NCBI GenBank assembly: GCA_965203565.1
Contig: OZ241896.1
Span: forward strand, 3,100,001 to 3,164,000
Direction: 5' to 3'
DNA: 64,000 nucleotides
DNA from: JAAXGX01 sp965203565
GTDB taxonomy: Bacteria; Acidobacteriota; Vicinamibacteria; Vicinamibacterales; UBA8438
Shown: in pieces, positions 51,441 to 58,457 of the stretch
How the letters are laid out: every line of letters starts with the position of its first letter
Numbering within the stretch: position 1 is the first letter of the stretch
Made by a program: the position numbers and the translations under genes
Notes under the pieces: generated by a model
Seen by the model: only the letters and a program-made list of their open reading frames with translations
The model's database searches: none
What the model was told of the DNA's origin: nothing

Positions 51441-52563
51441 CCGGCGGGAGCTCCGCCCCGGTCAGCCCGGTCGGCCGCTCGCCGGCCACGACCGGCATCC
51501 GCAGCGTGCCGATCCCGTCGATGGTCGCCTCGACCACCTCGCCCGGCTTCAGGTAGCGGTCGTCCTCGCCGCGGGTCCGCGCGGCGCCCGCCGCGGTCCC
51601 GCCGGAGGTGCCGTTGTTGATCACGTCGCCCGGATAGAGGGTGATGATCGACGAGGCGTACTCGATGATCTCCCAGAGCGAGTGGATCATGTCGCCGGCG
51701 CGGGCGTCCTGCAAGGTCCGGTCGCCGACGCTGAGCGTCTGCCGGAGGTTCGCCATCGGGTCGCCGTAGAACTCCTTCGGCGCGATCCACGGCCCCTGCG
51801 GGGCGAACGTGTCGTGCCCCTTGCCGACGAACCAGTCGGAGCCGAACGGGGCGCCGCCCGGCGGCCGGCCGCCGCGGTCGGAGACGTCGATCGACACCAT
51901 GTAGCCGAAGACGTAGTCCTGCGCGTCGTCCGCCGACACGTACTTCGCCGTGCGGCCGATCACCGCCCCGAGCTCGACCTCCCAGTCGGTCCGGTCCCGG
52001 CCGTACGGGATGACGATGGCGTCGCCGTTCCCGATCACCGCCCCGCGGCTCGGCTTCTGGAACAGGTACGGCACGCCCCGCTCCTCGCGGCGCCGGCGCA
52101 TCTCCGCCGCCCGCTCCTCGGGGGTGGCGCCCTCGTTCACGTGGCTGTAGAAGTTGACCGCGGCGTTGAGGATCTTGCCCGGGTACAGGATCGGCGGGCG
52201 CGTCCGGACGCCGCTCACGTCGTGGACGTAGCCCGCCCGGTCCCGGCCGGCAAGCCGTCCGCCGGCGACCACGTGGTTGACGATCTCCTGCAGCCGGCGC
52301 TTCAGGCCGTAGTCCCACCGGCCGATCAGCTCCAGCATGTCCTCCGGCATCGGGACCCGGACGTACTCGGGATGCGACTCGAGCGCGCGGTTCGCCTCCT
52401 CGACGTCGATGATCAGGCTGTCGCGCAGCACGAGCCCCACGCGGGGCGCGCCGCGGACGTCGAACGTGCCGACCTTGAACGGCTCGACCGCCGGCCCCTG
52501 CGCCGCCGGCGCGGCCGGGGCGAGCAGGACGACGACGACCGCCGGGACCAGGATTCGTCGCAT
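51421..52563 (-). CDS. Secreted fumarylacetoacetate hydrolase family protein
   Basis: 380 residues with a cleavable signal (LVPAVVVVLLAPAAPAAQG). The FAH catalytic domain occupies about 120-370: LNAAVNFYSHVNEG, LFQKPSRGAVIGNGDAIVIP, WEVELGAVIGRTAKYVS (metal-binding E-x-E), FGYMVSIDVSDRG, SDWFVGKGHDTFAPQGPWI. FAH-fold enzymes cleave C-C bonds in beta-diketone acids or decarboxylate oxaloacetate-like substrates; export is uncommon for the family. Its neighbour on the same strand is another secreted hypothetical protein 15 bases upstream, suggesting a periplasmic degradation operon. Confidence 0.86.
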   Translation of the reverse strand: MRRILVPAVVVVLLAPAAPAAQGPAVEPFKVGTFDVRGAPRVGLVLRDSLIIDVEEANRALESHPEYVRVPMPEDMLELIGRWDYGLKRRLQEIVNHVVAGGRLAGRDRAGYVHDVSGVRTRPPILYPGKILNAAVNFYSHVNEGATPEERAAEMRRRREERGVPYLFQKPSRGAVIGNGDAIVIPYGRDRTDWEVELGAVIGRTAKYVSADDAQDYVFGYMVSIDVSDRGGRPPGGAPFGSDWFVGKGHDTFAPQGPWIAPKEFYGDPMANLRQTLSVGDRTLQDARAGDMIHSLWEIIEYASSIITLYPGDVINNGTSGGTAAGAARTRGEDDRYLKPGEVVEATIDGIGTLRMPVVAGERPTGLTGAELPPVSSCRE

Positions 52564-52578
52564 GGCGCTCCTTTGCAG

Positions 52579-53598
52579 CTACCGCGATCCTTCGACGGCC
52601 CGGGTGTTCTTGTTCCGCGCGCCGGCCAGAATCCCCTCCAGGCCGTAGTTCCCCTCGTGGCAGGCGTACTCGAAGAGCGGGCCGTCGGTCCGCCGCAGGG
52701 GGAACAGCGCCGTCCAGGGGCGCGTGAACGCATGCGGATCCTCGACCGTGAACTCGTAGAGCACGGTATCGGGATCGACCCGCCACAAACGCTCGACCAG
52801 CCGGGTGTCGGCCGAAGATCCCCGGAAGGCGGTCTCGCGCAGGAAGTTCGCCGTCTCGATCACCAGCGCGTCCCCCTCCCAGCGCCCGCGGGAGTCGCCC
52901 GTCCACTGGCGCAGCGCGCCGTGCGGACGGCCGTCGGTGGGGATGATCCGGGCGTTGTGGACCATCTCGTTGTAGATGACCACCAGCCCCGGCGACTGGA
53001 GGATCATGACGTTGTTGTTGTAGGCGCTCGGCGTCATCGGCGGACCGGAGTTGAATCCGAGGATGCACCGGTCGGCGAGGCTCCGGTCGGTGTACGAGTC
53101 CGCGAACCCGGCGGACAGGTTGGCGCGCGTGAGCCGGTTCTTCTCGCGCGCCGCGTCGGTGTACGGGATCCGTCCGTCCGGAGGGTCCACGATCAGCGCG
53201 GTCCGCTTGTCGCGCGTCAGCTCGACCCCGCGCTCGTACCAGAACTCGTTGTACGACAGGACGCCGCCCTCCGACCGCGGCGCGTACCCGGCGCTCGGCG
53301 CCCCCTTGATCGGATCGAACAGGTCACGGTTGAGCCGCCGGTTCTCCGTCGCCTCGAACGCCGCGGCCTCTTCGGCCGACAGCGTCACCTTCCCCTCCAG
53401 CTGATCGGGGCGCTGCATCGGCGTGATGGTGCGGAACGTGAACACTCCCTGAAGGTCGGGCGCGCCCTCGGACGTCACGGGCGGCGTCCAGCCGGACCGC
53501 GGCTCCGTTTCTATCTGGCCGGCGGCCAGGCCGGGAACGAGGCAGGCAAGCGTCACGACGACAGGCGGCGCGGCGCGGCGTCGGCGGGTCATCGGCAA
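52579..53598 (-). CDS. Secreted hypothetical protein of an Acidobacteriota-rich family
   Basis: 339 residues. A signal peptide (VVVTLACLVPGLAAGQ) is followed by SGWTPPVTSEGAPDLQGVFTFRTITPMQRP, an opening shared by a widespread but unnamed family in Acidobacteriota and other soil groups. The rest contains LTRDKRTALIVDPPDGRIPYT, QIVHN-like MVHNARIIPTDGRPH, and LFEYACHEGNYGLEGIL, with conserved His, Asp and Cys but no assigned activity. It lies just upstream of the FAH-family gene and may be cotranscribed with it. Confidence 0.75.
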   Translation of the reverse strand: MPMTRRRRAAPPVVVTLACLVPGLAAGQIETEPRSGWTPPVTSEGAPDLQGVFTFRTITPMQRPDQLEGKVTLSAEEAAAFEATENRRLNRDLFDPIKGAPSAGYAPRSEGGVLSYNEFWYERGVELTRDKRTALIVDPPDGRIPYTDAAREKNRLTRANLSAGFADSYTDRSLADRCILGFNSGPPMTPSAYNNNVMILQSPGLVVIYNEMVHNARIIPTDGRPHGALRQWTGDSRGRWEGDALVIETANFLRETAFRGSSADTRLVERLWRVDPDTVLYEFTVEDPHAFTRPWTALFPLRRTDGPLFEYACHEGNYGLEGILAGARNKNTRAVEGSR

Positions 53599-53614
53599 TC
53601 CTCCCTGCGGCCCG

Positions 53615-54364
53615 TCAGCGTCTCGAACAGGCCGCTACGCCGCAATGGTCGCCCACGAAGCCGGTCGGACGCAAGCCCGAAGGCGCAACGAGCCGGTGGG
53701 ACCGCCGCGCGGGGACGCAGCCGCGGCGAAGCGCCTCACCGCTCTCGTCGCCCCGCGGGGCGCCGCCACGGGCCGCATAGACCGAGAGCCGCCAGTCGGG
53801 CCCGTCGTCCACCGGCGCGTCGCGCCGCGCTTGCAGCGCGAGTTCGTCCACCTCCACCGACCGGTCGTGCGTGAACAGGCACAGGCGGGCGTCGGGTCCG
53901 GCATGCTCGGCGACGAAGCGCGCCAGACGCCGCTGGTTGCCGTCCGGGTAGTTGACGACGACCGCGATCGCGCGCCGATCGAGGCCGCACGACTCGTAGG
54001 CGGCGACGTCGCAGTAGTCGCCCTCGACCAGATGCACTTCCCCCCGCGCCCGCAGCGCCCGCAGGTTCGCTGCGGCCTGAACGCAGAGCGCCGGGTCCTT
54101 CTCTATCCCGTAGACCGGCCGCGACGGCTCCAGCCGGGAGAGCACCGCGGCCACCCGGCCGTCGCCCGTCCCCGCATCGACGACCGGCCCCGGCGCGGCC
54201 GCGGCGCCGACCAGGCCCATCTCGCGCAACAGCGCGGCGACCTGCACGATCACCGACACCGGCGACGGCGTCCAGATCCCGGCGATCGTCTTCCGGATCG
54301 GCACGCCGCGCGCCAGCCTCCGCACCGAGCGGTCGAAGACCGCCCGGAGATCCGCGTCCCGCAT
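53615..54364 (-). CDS. Class I SAM-dependent methyltransferase with repeat-derived C-terminus
   Basis: 249 residues. The N-terminal MRDADLRAVFDRSVRRLARGVP and motif I PVVDAGTGDGRVAAVLS, then YGIEKDPALCVQAAANL, VHLVEGDYCDVAAYE and IAVVVNYPDG indicate a methyltransferase. After about residue 198 (WRLSVYAARGG) the coding sequence runs through a relic of the MITE-like element (53731-53776) and then continues about 35 residues of low-complexity sequence rich in Arg, Gly and Ser. The natural end was probably near residue 197. Whether the altered protein works is unknown. Confidence 0.72.
   Translation of the reverse strand: MRDADLRAVFDRSVRRLARGVPIRKTIAGIWTPSPVSVIVQVAALLREMGLVGAAAAPGPVVDAGTGDGRVAAVLSRLEPSRPVYGIEKDPALCVQAAANLRALRARGEVHLVEGDYCDVAAYESCGLDRRAIAVVVNYPDGNQRRLARFVAEHAGPDARLCLFTHDRSVEVDELALQARRDAPVDDGPDWRLSVYAARGGAPRGDESGEALRRGCVPARRSHRLVAPSGLRPTGFVGDHCGVAACSRR
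53731..53776 (-). repeat. Relic of the MITE-like element fused to a CDS
   Basis: 46 bases matching one end of the full copies, from GCGCCTCACCGCTCTCG through CCCCGCGGGGCGCC to CCACGGGCCG, with scattered changes. Only the element half with the small hairpin is kept; the other half cannot be found. It encodes the Arg/Gly/Ser stretch at the end of the methyltransferase. Confidence 0.65.
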
Positions 54365-54408
54365 CGCCGGTCAAGAATAGCCGACCTCCCGGCGGGTCCT
54401 GTCCCTGA

Positions 54409-54566
54409 CAGCCCGTGGCGGAGGTCCCCGCTGCATTCGAGCGGCGATGCATCCCGCCTGACGGCGTTGTTCGTCGGTTGCGTATGCCCAATATGCGCCC
54501 TCCTCACGCCTTGTCAGCCGGGCGCCTCGCCGCTCTCGGCGCCCCGCGGGGTTCCACCACGGGCTG
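54409..54566 (-). repeat. MITE-like element, copy 7 (full)
   Basis: 158 bp, inverse orientation to copy 1, between two divergent genes (methyltransferase and secreted MBL hydrolase), 44 bases from each start. Flanks are CTGA and CTCA, a 4-bp duplication with one mismatch. The small hairpin is CGCCG/CGGCG; the large stem has a mismatch. Confidence 0.94.
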
Positions 54567-54576
54567 CTCAGGTTGA

Positions 54577-54582
54577 TATACT
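54577..54582 (+). promoter_or_regulatory. -10-like TATACT box next to copy 7
   Basis: TATACT lies 10 bases beyond the element end and 28 bases before the ATG at 54611; GGAGGC is the ribosome-binding site. A -35 would fall inside the element terminus; none is obvious. Confidence 0.4.
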
Positions 54583-54610
54583 GCGCGGGACTCGGAAGAC
54601 GGAGGCGCAC

Positions 54611-55531
54611 ATGCGACGGAGCATCGTTCTCGCCCTGCTGATCGGAGCCGGCGCGGTCTCGCTGGCGGCCGTCGCCGCGCAGGACGGCCCCCGGGAGATC
54701 GAGGTCGAGCAGCTCGAAGACAACCTGTACGTGCTGCGGGGCGAGGGCGGCGGCGGGAACACCGCCGTGTTCGTCACCACGGACGGGGTGGTCGTCGTCG
54801 ACTCGAAGAACCCGGGGTGGGGGCAGCCGATCCTCGATCGGATCGCGACGCTGACCGACAACCCGGTCACGACGCTCGTCAACACCCACAGCCATCACGA
54901 CCACGTGAGCGGAAACGTCGCCTTTCCGGCTGCGGTCGAGATCGTGACCCACGAGAACACGAAGGCCAACATGGAGGCGATGCGCCCCTACACCGGACGG
55001 ACCGAGCCGCCGGTGAACGTGTTCGCCGACTCGAACGGCCGGGGGCTGCCGACGCGCACCTTCACCGACCGGATGTCGCTGGGAAGCGGCGCCGATCGGG
55101 TCGATCTGTACTACTTCGGCCGCGGCCACACCGGCGGCGACGCCTGGGTGGCGTTCCCGGCGCTGCGGACGCTCCACGCCGGCGACATCTTCCTGGGCAA
55201 GCGGGTTCCGTTCCTCGACGCCGCCAACGGCGGGAGCGGCGTCGCCATCCCCGACACGCTGCAGAAGGCCCACGACGCCATCCGCGGCATCGACACCATC
55301 ATCACCGGCCACAGCACGCAGATGACCTGGGCCGACCTGAACGAGTGGGCCGCCTTCAACCGCGACTTCCTGACGATGGTCCGGACCGGCCACGCCGAGG
55401 GCAGGTCGGTCGACGAGATGGCGGCCGCCTGGACGCCGCCGGCGCGATACGCCGGCTACGATCCGCCCAACGCGGCCAGCGTACGGCGCAACGTCCAGGT
55501 GATCGTCGAAGAGATCGAAAGCGGCAGGTGA
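54611..55531 (+). CDS. Secreted MBL-fold metallohydrolase
   Basis: 306 residues. A signal peptide (SIVLALLIGAGAVSLAAVAAQ) ends near residue 24. The metal motif is VNTHSHHDHVSGN (HxHxDH), followed by GRGHTGGDAWV and LHAGDIFLG, and ITGHSTQMTW near the C-terminus supplies the last histidine, so the dinuclear site looks complete. Similar secreted enzymes in Acidobacteriota are annotated as MBL-fold hydrolases without known substrate; activity on beta-lactams is unproven. The downstream cyclase gene starts 6 bases after its stop. Confidence 0.88.
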   Translation: MRRSIVLALLIGAGAVSLAAVAAQDGPREIEVEQLEDNLYVLRGEGGGGNTAVFVTTDGVVVVDSKNPGWGQPILDRIATLTDNPVTTLVNTHSHHDHVSGNVAFPAAVEIVTHENTKANMEAMRPYTGRTEPPVNVFADSNGRGLPTRTFTDRMSLGSGADRVDLYYFGRGHTGGDAWVAFPALRTLHAGDIFLGKRVPFLDAANGGSGVAIPDTLQKAHDAIRGIDTIITGHSTQMTWADLNEWAAFNRDFLTMVRTGHAEGRSVDEMAAAWTPPARYAGYDPPNAASVRRNVQVIVEEIESGR

Positions 55532-55537
55532 CCGGTC

Positions 55538-56560
55538 ATGACGAGGCAGCGGATGCGAGCGGCGGCGTGCGGCGCGGCGATCGCGGTCACGGCCGGTCTG
55601 GCCGTCCCGGGCGTCGAGACCCAGGACCGGCCGGCCATGACGAGCCGCGCCGACTTCCTGCGCGCGATGGACGAGCTGTCGAACTGGGGCCGGTGGGGCG
55701 ACGACGACGAGCTCGGCGCGGCCAACCTGATCACGCCCGCCAAGCGGCGGGCGGCGGCGGCGCTGGTCACCGAGGGGATCAGCGTCTCGCTCGCGCACGA
55801 CGTAATCCAGGTCGAGGCGATCGACGCCCAGTCGATCCTGGAGCGCGTGGCGTACGGCATCAGCCCGACGCGCGGCTACGACCGGCTGGCGTACACCGGC
55901 AGCTACCACGGAACCATCCACAGCCATCTCGACTCGATCGCCTGCCACATCATGTGGGAGGGCAAGGGGTACAACGGCTACCGGATGGAGGATATCGAGG
56001 CGGCGGGCGCCTGCCCGCAGGGAAGCATCAACGCGCTGAAGGACGGCGTCGTCACGCGCGGCGTCCTGTTCGACGCGACGCAGCTTCCGGGCAAGGCGAC
56101 GCCCGAAGGGTGGCTGGAGCCGGGGACGCCGGTCCGGTGGGCCGACCTGGAGGCGCTCGAGCAGCTGCACGGCGTCCGCGTCTCGGAGGGCGACGTGATC
56201 CTGCTCTACACCGGACGCTGGAAGCGGCGCGCCGCCGTCGGCCCCTGGGTCGGATCGGAGGCCGGGGTGGCCGGCTATCATGCGGACGTGGCGTACTTCC
56301 TCAAGGAGCGCGGCGTCTCGTTCATCGGCCACGACATGTCGAACGACGTCGAGCCGCACGAGTTTTCCGACGAGGTGCGCCTGCCGCTCCACTATCTGGC
56401 GCTGGTCGCCATGGGGGTCGGCATCTTCGACAACCTCGACTTCGAGCGGGCGGTCGAGGTGGCGCGTCGCCTGGACCGGTACGCATTCCTGTTCACGGCG
56501 GCGCCGCTCCGGATCGAAGGGGGGATGGGATCGCCCCTGAACCCGGTGGCGACGTTCTGA
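55538..56560 (+). CDS. Secreted cyclase-family (kynurenine formamidase-like) protein
   Basis: 340 residues. The signal region (ACGAAIAVTAGLAVPG) precedes the cyclase domain: NWGRWGDDDELGAANLITP, the metal motif IHSHLDSIACHIMWEG (H-x-D-x-x-x-x-H), GVVTRGVLFDATQLPG, EGDVILLYTGRW, and the late GHDMSNDVEP and PLHYLALVAMGVGIFDNLD. It is a close paralogue of 33161-34144 (same opening and closing motifs). It overlaps into the same operon as the MBL hydrolase, suggesting a two-enzyme pathway acting on an unknown cyclic substrate. Confidence 0.86.
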   Translation: MTRQRMRAAACGAAIAVTAGLAVPGVETQDRPAMTSRADFLRAMDELSNWGRWGDDDELGAANLITPAKRRAAAALVTEGISVSLAHDVIQVEAIDAQSILERVAYGISPTRGYDRLAYTGSYHGTIHSHLDSIACHIMWEGKGYNGYRMEDIEAAGACPQGSINALKDGVVTRGVLFDATQLPGKATPEGWLEPGTPVRWADLEALEQLHGVRVSEGDVILLYTGRWKRRAAVGPWVGSEAGVAGYHADVAYFLKERGVSFIGHDMSNDVEPHEFSDEVRLPLHYLALVAMGVGIFDNLDFERAVEVARRLDRYAFLFTAAPLRIEGGMGSPLNPVATF

Positions 56561-56575
56561 ATCGGACGTTCTGCA

Positions 56576-57928
56576 TCAGTCGAACAGCGTCAGGTCGACC
56601 GCCTCGGCCATGGCGCGGTACCCCTCGTCGTTGCAGTGGATGGCGTCGCCCGGATCGTACGCCGGCAGGATCCGGGTCGGATGGTCCGGGTCGCGGATGG
56701 CGGCGTCGAAATCGATGATCGCGTCGTACGGGCTCCGGGTCCGGAGCCACGCGTTCAGCGCCTGCCGCTTCGCCTCCCCGGTCTCCGAATAGGTGATCGC
56801 CCCCTCGAACGGCATGAGCGTGCCGCCGTAGATCCGCAGACCGCGGGCGTGCGCCCGCTGCACCAGCGCGGTGTGGGCGGCGATCAGGTCTTCGACCGCC
56901 GGCCACGGGTTGTCGAAGGCGAACCCGACGTCGTTGATCGATTCGAGCACGACGACGTGGGTGACCCCCGGCTGCAGCAGCACGTCGCGGTCGAACCGCG
57001 AGAGCGCGGACGGGCCGAAGAATGCGTTCGGGTCGGGCGTCGCCTCGCCGGGACCCGGCGGCGCGCCGCGGCGCAGGATCGCCTCCATTCCCCCGTTGTC
57101 GCTCAGCACCCGGTTGCCGGCGATTCCGACGTTGAGCACGCCCGGCGCGGCGGCGCCGTGCGCCGCCGCCAGCCGGCGGGCGAGGAAGTCGGGCCAACGG
57201 CTGTTGGTGTCGGGGGTGGACGCCGTGCCGTCGGTGATCGAGTCGCCGAGCGTCACGATCGCCCCGCGCGCCGTGCGGGTGGCGACCTCGACGCGCGACA
57301 GGAAGAACCACGACTCGACCGTCGAGTCGACCGGCAGTTCGGCGGCCCCGGCGTGGTCGCCCGGACGGGACAGGTACGTGGTCGACAATCCGTTCCGGTG
57401 GGTCGTGGCCGGCGACGGCGGGTCCGATGCGTCGTCCGGCAGGTAGAGGTCTATCACCAGGTCGCTCAGCGGCGGCAGGACCAGGTCCACCGGGTCGGTC
57501 AGCAGGACCGCGCCCCGGGCGATGGCGGCTGACGGCTCGCCGTCGAACGTCAGCGGACGGCCGGACGCGGCGTCGATCGCGCCGTCCGCCGCGTGGAGCG
57601 CGACGTGCGCGGCGCCGATCTCCAGCGGTTCGGTCCCGTACTGGTTGCTCAGCAGGACGCGCACGCGCGAGCCGCCGATGCTGGCGCGGACCACCTGCCG
57701 CACCGTCCGTCCGTCGATGCGCGGCGGCGAGTCGTCCTGATCGGCGCCGGCCGTAGCCGACGCGGGCAGCGACACGGGCCCGGTCGCCCAGGTCCCGACC
57801 CAGCGGGCCTCCTCCTGCGCTTCGGCCGGCGCCGGCGCGGCGGCCATGCACGACGCGGCCAGCGCGACGGCGGCGAGCGCCGCCGTCGGCCGGAACGCCG
57901 GCCGGCGCAGTCTCGACAGGAACCTCAT
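56576..57928 (-). CDS. SGNH/GDSL-family secreted hydrolase
   Basis: 450 residues. Signal peptide (LAAVALAASCMAAAPAPAEA). An N-terminal jelly-roll-like domain (about 40-215; RWVGTWATGPVSLP, RVRVLLSNQYGTEPLEI) precedes the SGNH domain with the nucleophile S230 in TLGDSITDGTAS, an oxyanion Gly in NVGIAGNRVLSDNGG, Asn in VLESINDVGFAF, and the D-x-x-H pair DAIHCNDEGY near 432-436. This architecture (GDSL esterase with accessory domain) is seen in secreted lipases, rhamnogalacturonan acetylesterases and similar enzymes. It overlaps the DUF1330 gene by 4 bases. Confidence 0.85.
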   Translation of the reverse strand: MRFLSRLRRPAFRPTAALAAVALAASCMAAAPAPAEAQEEARWVGTWATGPVSLPASATAGADQDDSPPRIDGRTVRQVVRASIGGSRVRVLLSNQYGTEPLEIGAAHVALHAADGAIDAASGRPLTFDGEPSAAIARGAVLLTDPVDLVLPPLSDLVIDLYLPDDASDPPSPATTHRNGLSTTYLSRPGDHAGAAELPVDSTVESWFFLSRVEVATRTARGAIVTLGDSITDGTASTPDTNSRWPDFLARRLAAAHGAAAPGVLNVGIAGNRVLSDNGGMEAILRRGAPPGPGEATPDPNAFFGPSALSRFDRDVLLQPGVTHVVVLESINDVGFAFDNPWPAVEDLIAAHTALVQRAHARGLRIYGGTLMPFEGAITYSETGEAKRQALNAWLRTRSPYDAIIDFDAAIRDPDHPTRILPAYDPGDAIHCNDEGYRAMAEAVDLTLFD

Positions 57929-58218
57929 GCCGTCACCCCTTTCGCCACGATCAACGTACCGGGCGTCGAGTCGAGACGCAGCGGCAGGATCGCCTGGTAC
58001 TCCGGCGAGTCGTACCATCCGCGGAACGCCTCGCGGTCCGGGAACTCGACGATGACCGTGCGGGGAAAACCGACCGTCCCCTCGACCACCTCCGGCGTCT
58101 CGTCGAACGCCACCACTCGGCCGCCGTGCGCGCCGATCGTCGGCAGCGCCTTCTCGACGTACCGGTTCAACGTCTCCCTGTCTTCGATCCGCCCCTGCGC
58201 GACGACGTAGACCGGCAT
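57925..58218 (-). CDS. DUF1330 family protein
   Basis: 97 residues, normal length. It begins MPVYVVAQGRIEDRETLNRY and contains VVAFDETPEVVEGTVGFPRTVIVEFPDREAFRGWYDSPEYQAI, the DUF1330 signature of a small ferredoxin-like alpha/beta barrel dimer. Function unknown. The stop overlaps the start of the GDSL hydrolase, so the two are cotranscribed from the promoter in the 239-base divergent region upstream, which also contains a hairpin derived from the MITE-like element. Confidence 0.85.
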   Translation of the reverse strand: MPVYVVAQGRIEDRETLNRYVEKALPTIGAHGGRVVAFDETPEVVEGTVGFPRTVIVEFPDREAFRGWYDSPEYQAILPLRLDSTPGTLIVAKGVTA

Positions 58219-58236
58219 CCGGCGCCTCCTGTCCAG

Positions 58237-58287
58237 CAGCCCGCGGCAACGACCTCCCTGCGCTTGCGGGCGGTTCGCTGCGGGCTG
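58237..58287 (-). repeat. Short hairpin, probable internally deleted derivative of the MITE-like element
   Basis: 51 bp beginning CAGCCCGCGGC and ending GCTGCGGGCTG; with two extra bases on each side the ends form a 10-bp perfect inverted repeat (AGCAGCCCGC/GCGGGCTGCT). The interior resembles both ends of full copies joined after loss of about 105 bp. Flanks CCAG and CTCG give no duplication. It lies between divergent genes, so a terminator role is unlikely. Confidence 0.55.
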
Positions 58288-58457
58288 CTCGATCTCGCGC
58301 CCCCGATTATACGGCCGGACCTCCGCCGCGCGGCGGCGACGGTACAATGGGCGGATGGCCGCACGGCGCCGACCCGGAGACCGCCCGGCGCCCACCTGGA
58401 ACAGGGACGACAGGTGATGCGATGCCCGGAAGCGCCTGATCCGAAGGCGGCGGGATC

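Noticed and set aside
58237..58287. Intrinsic transcription terminator
   Set aside because: It lies between divergent genes, is not followed by a T run on either strand, and its ends match the dispersed element.
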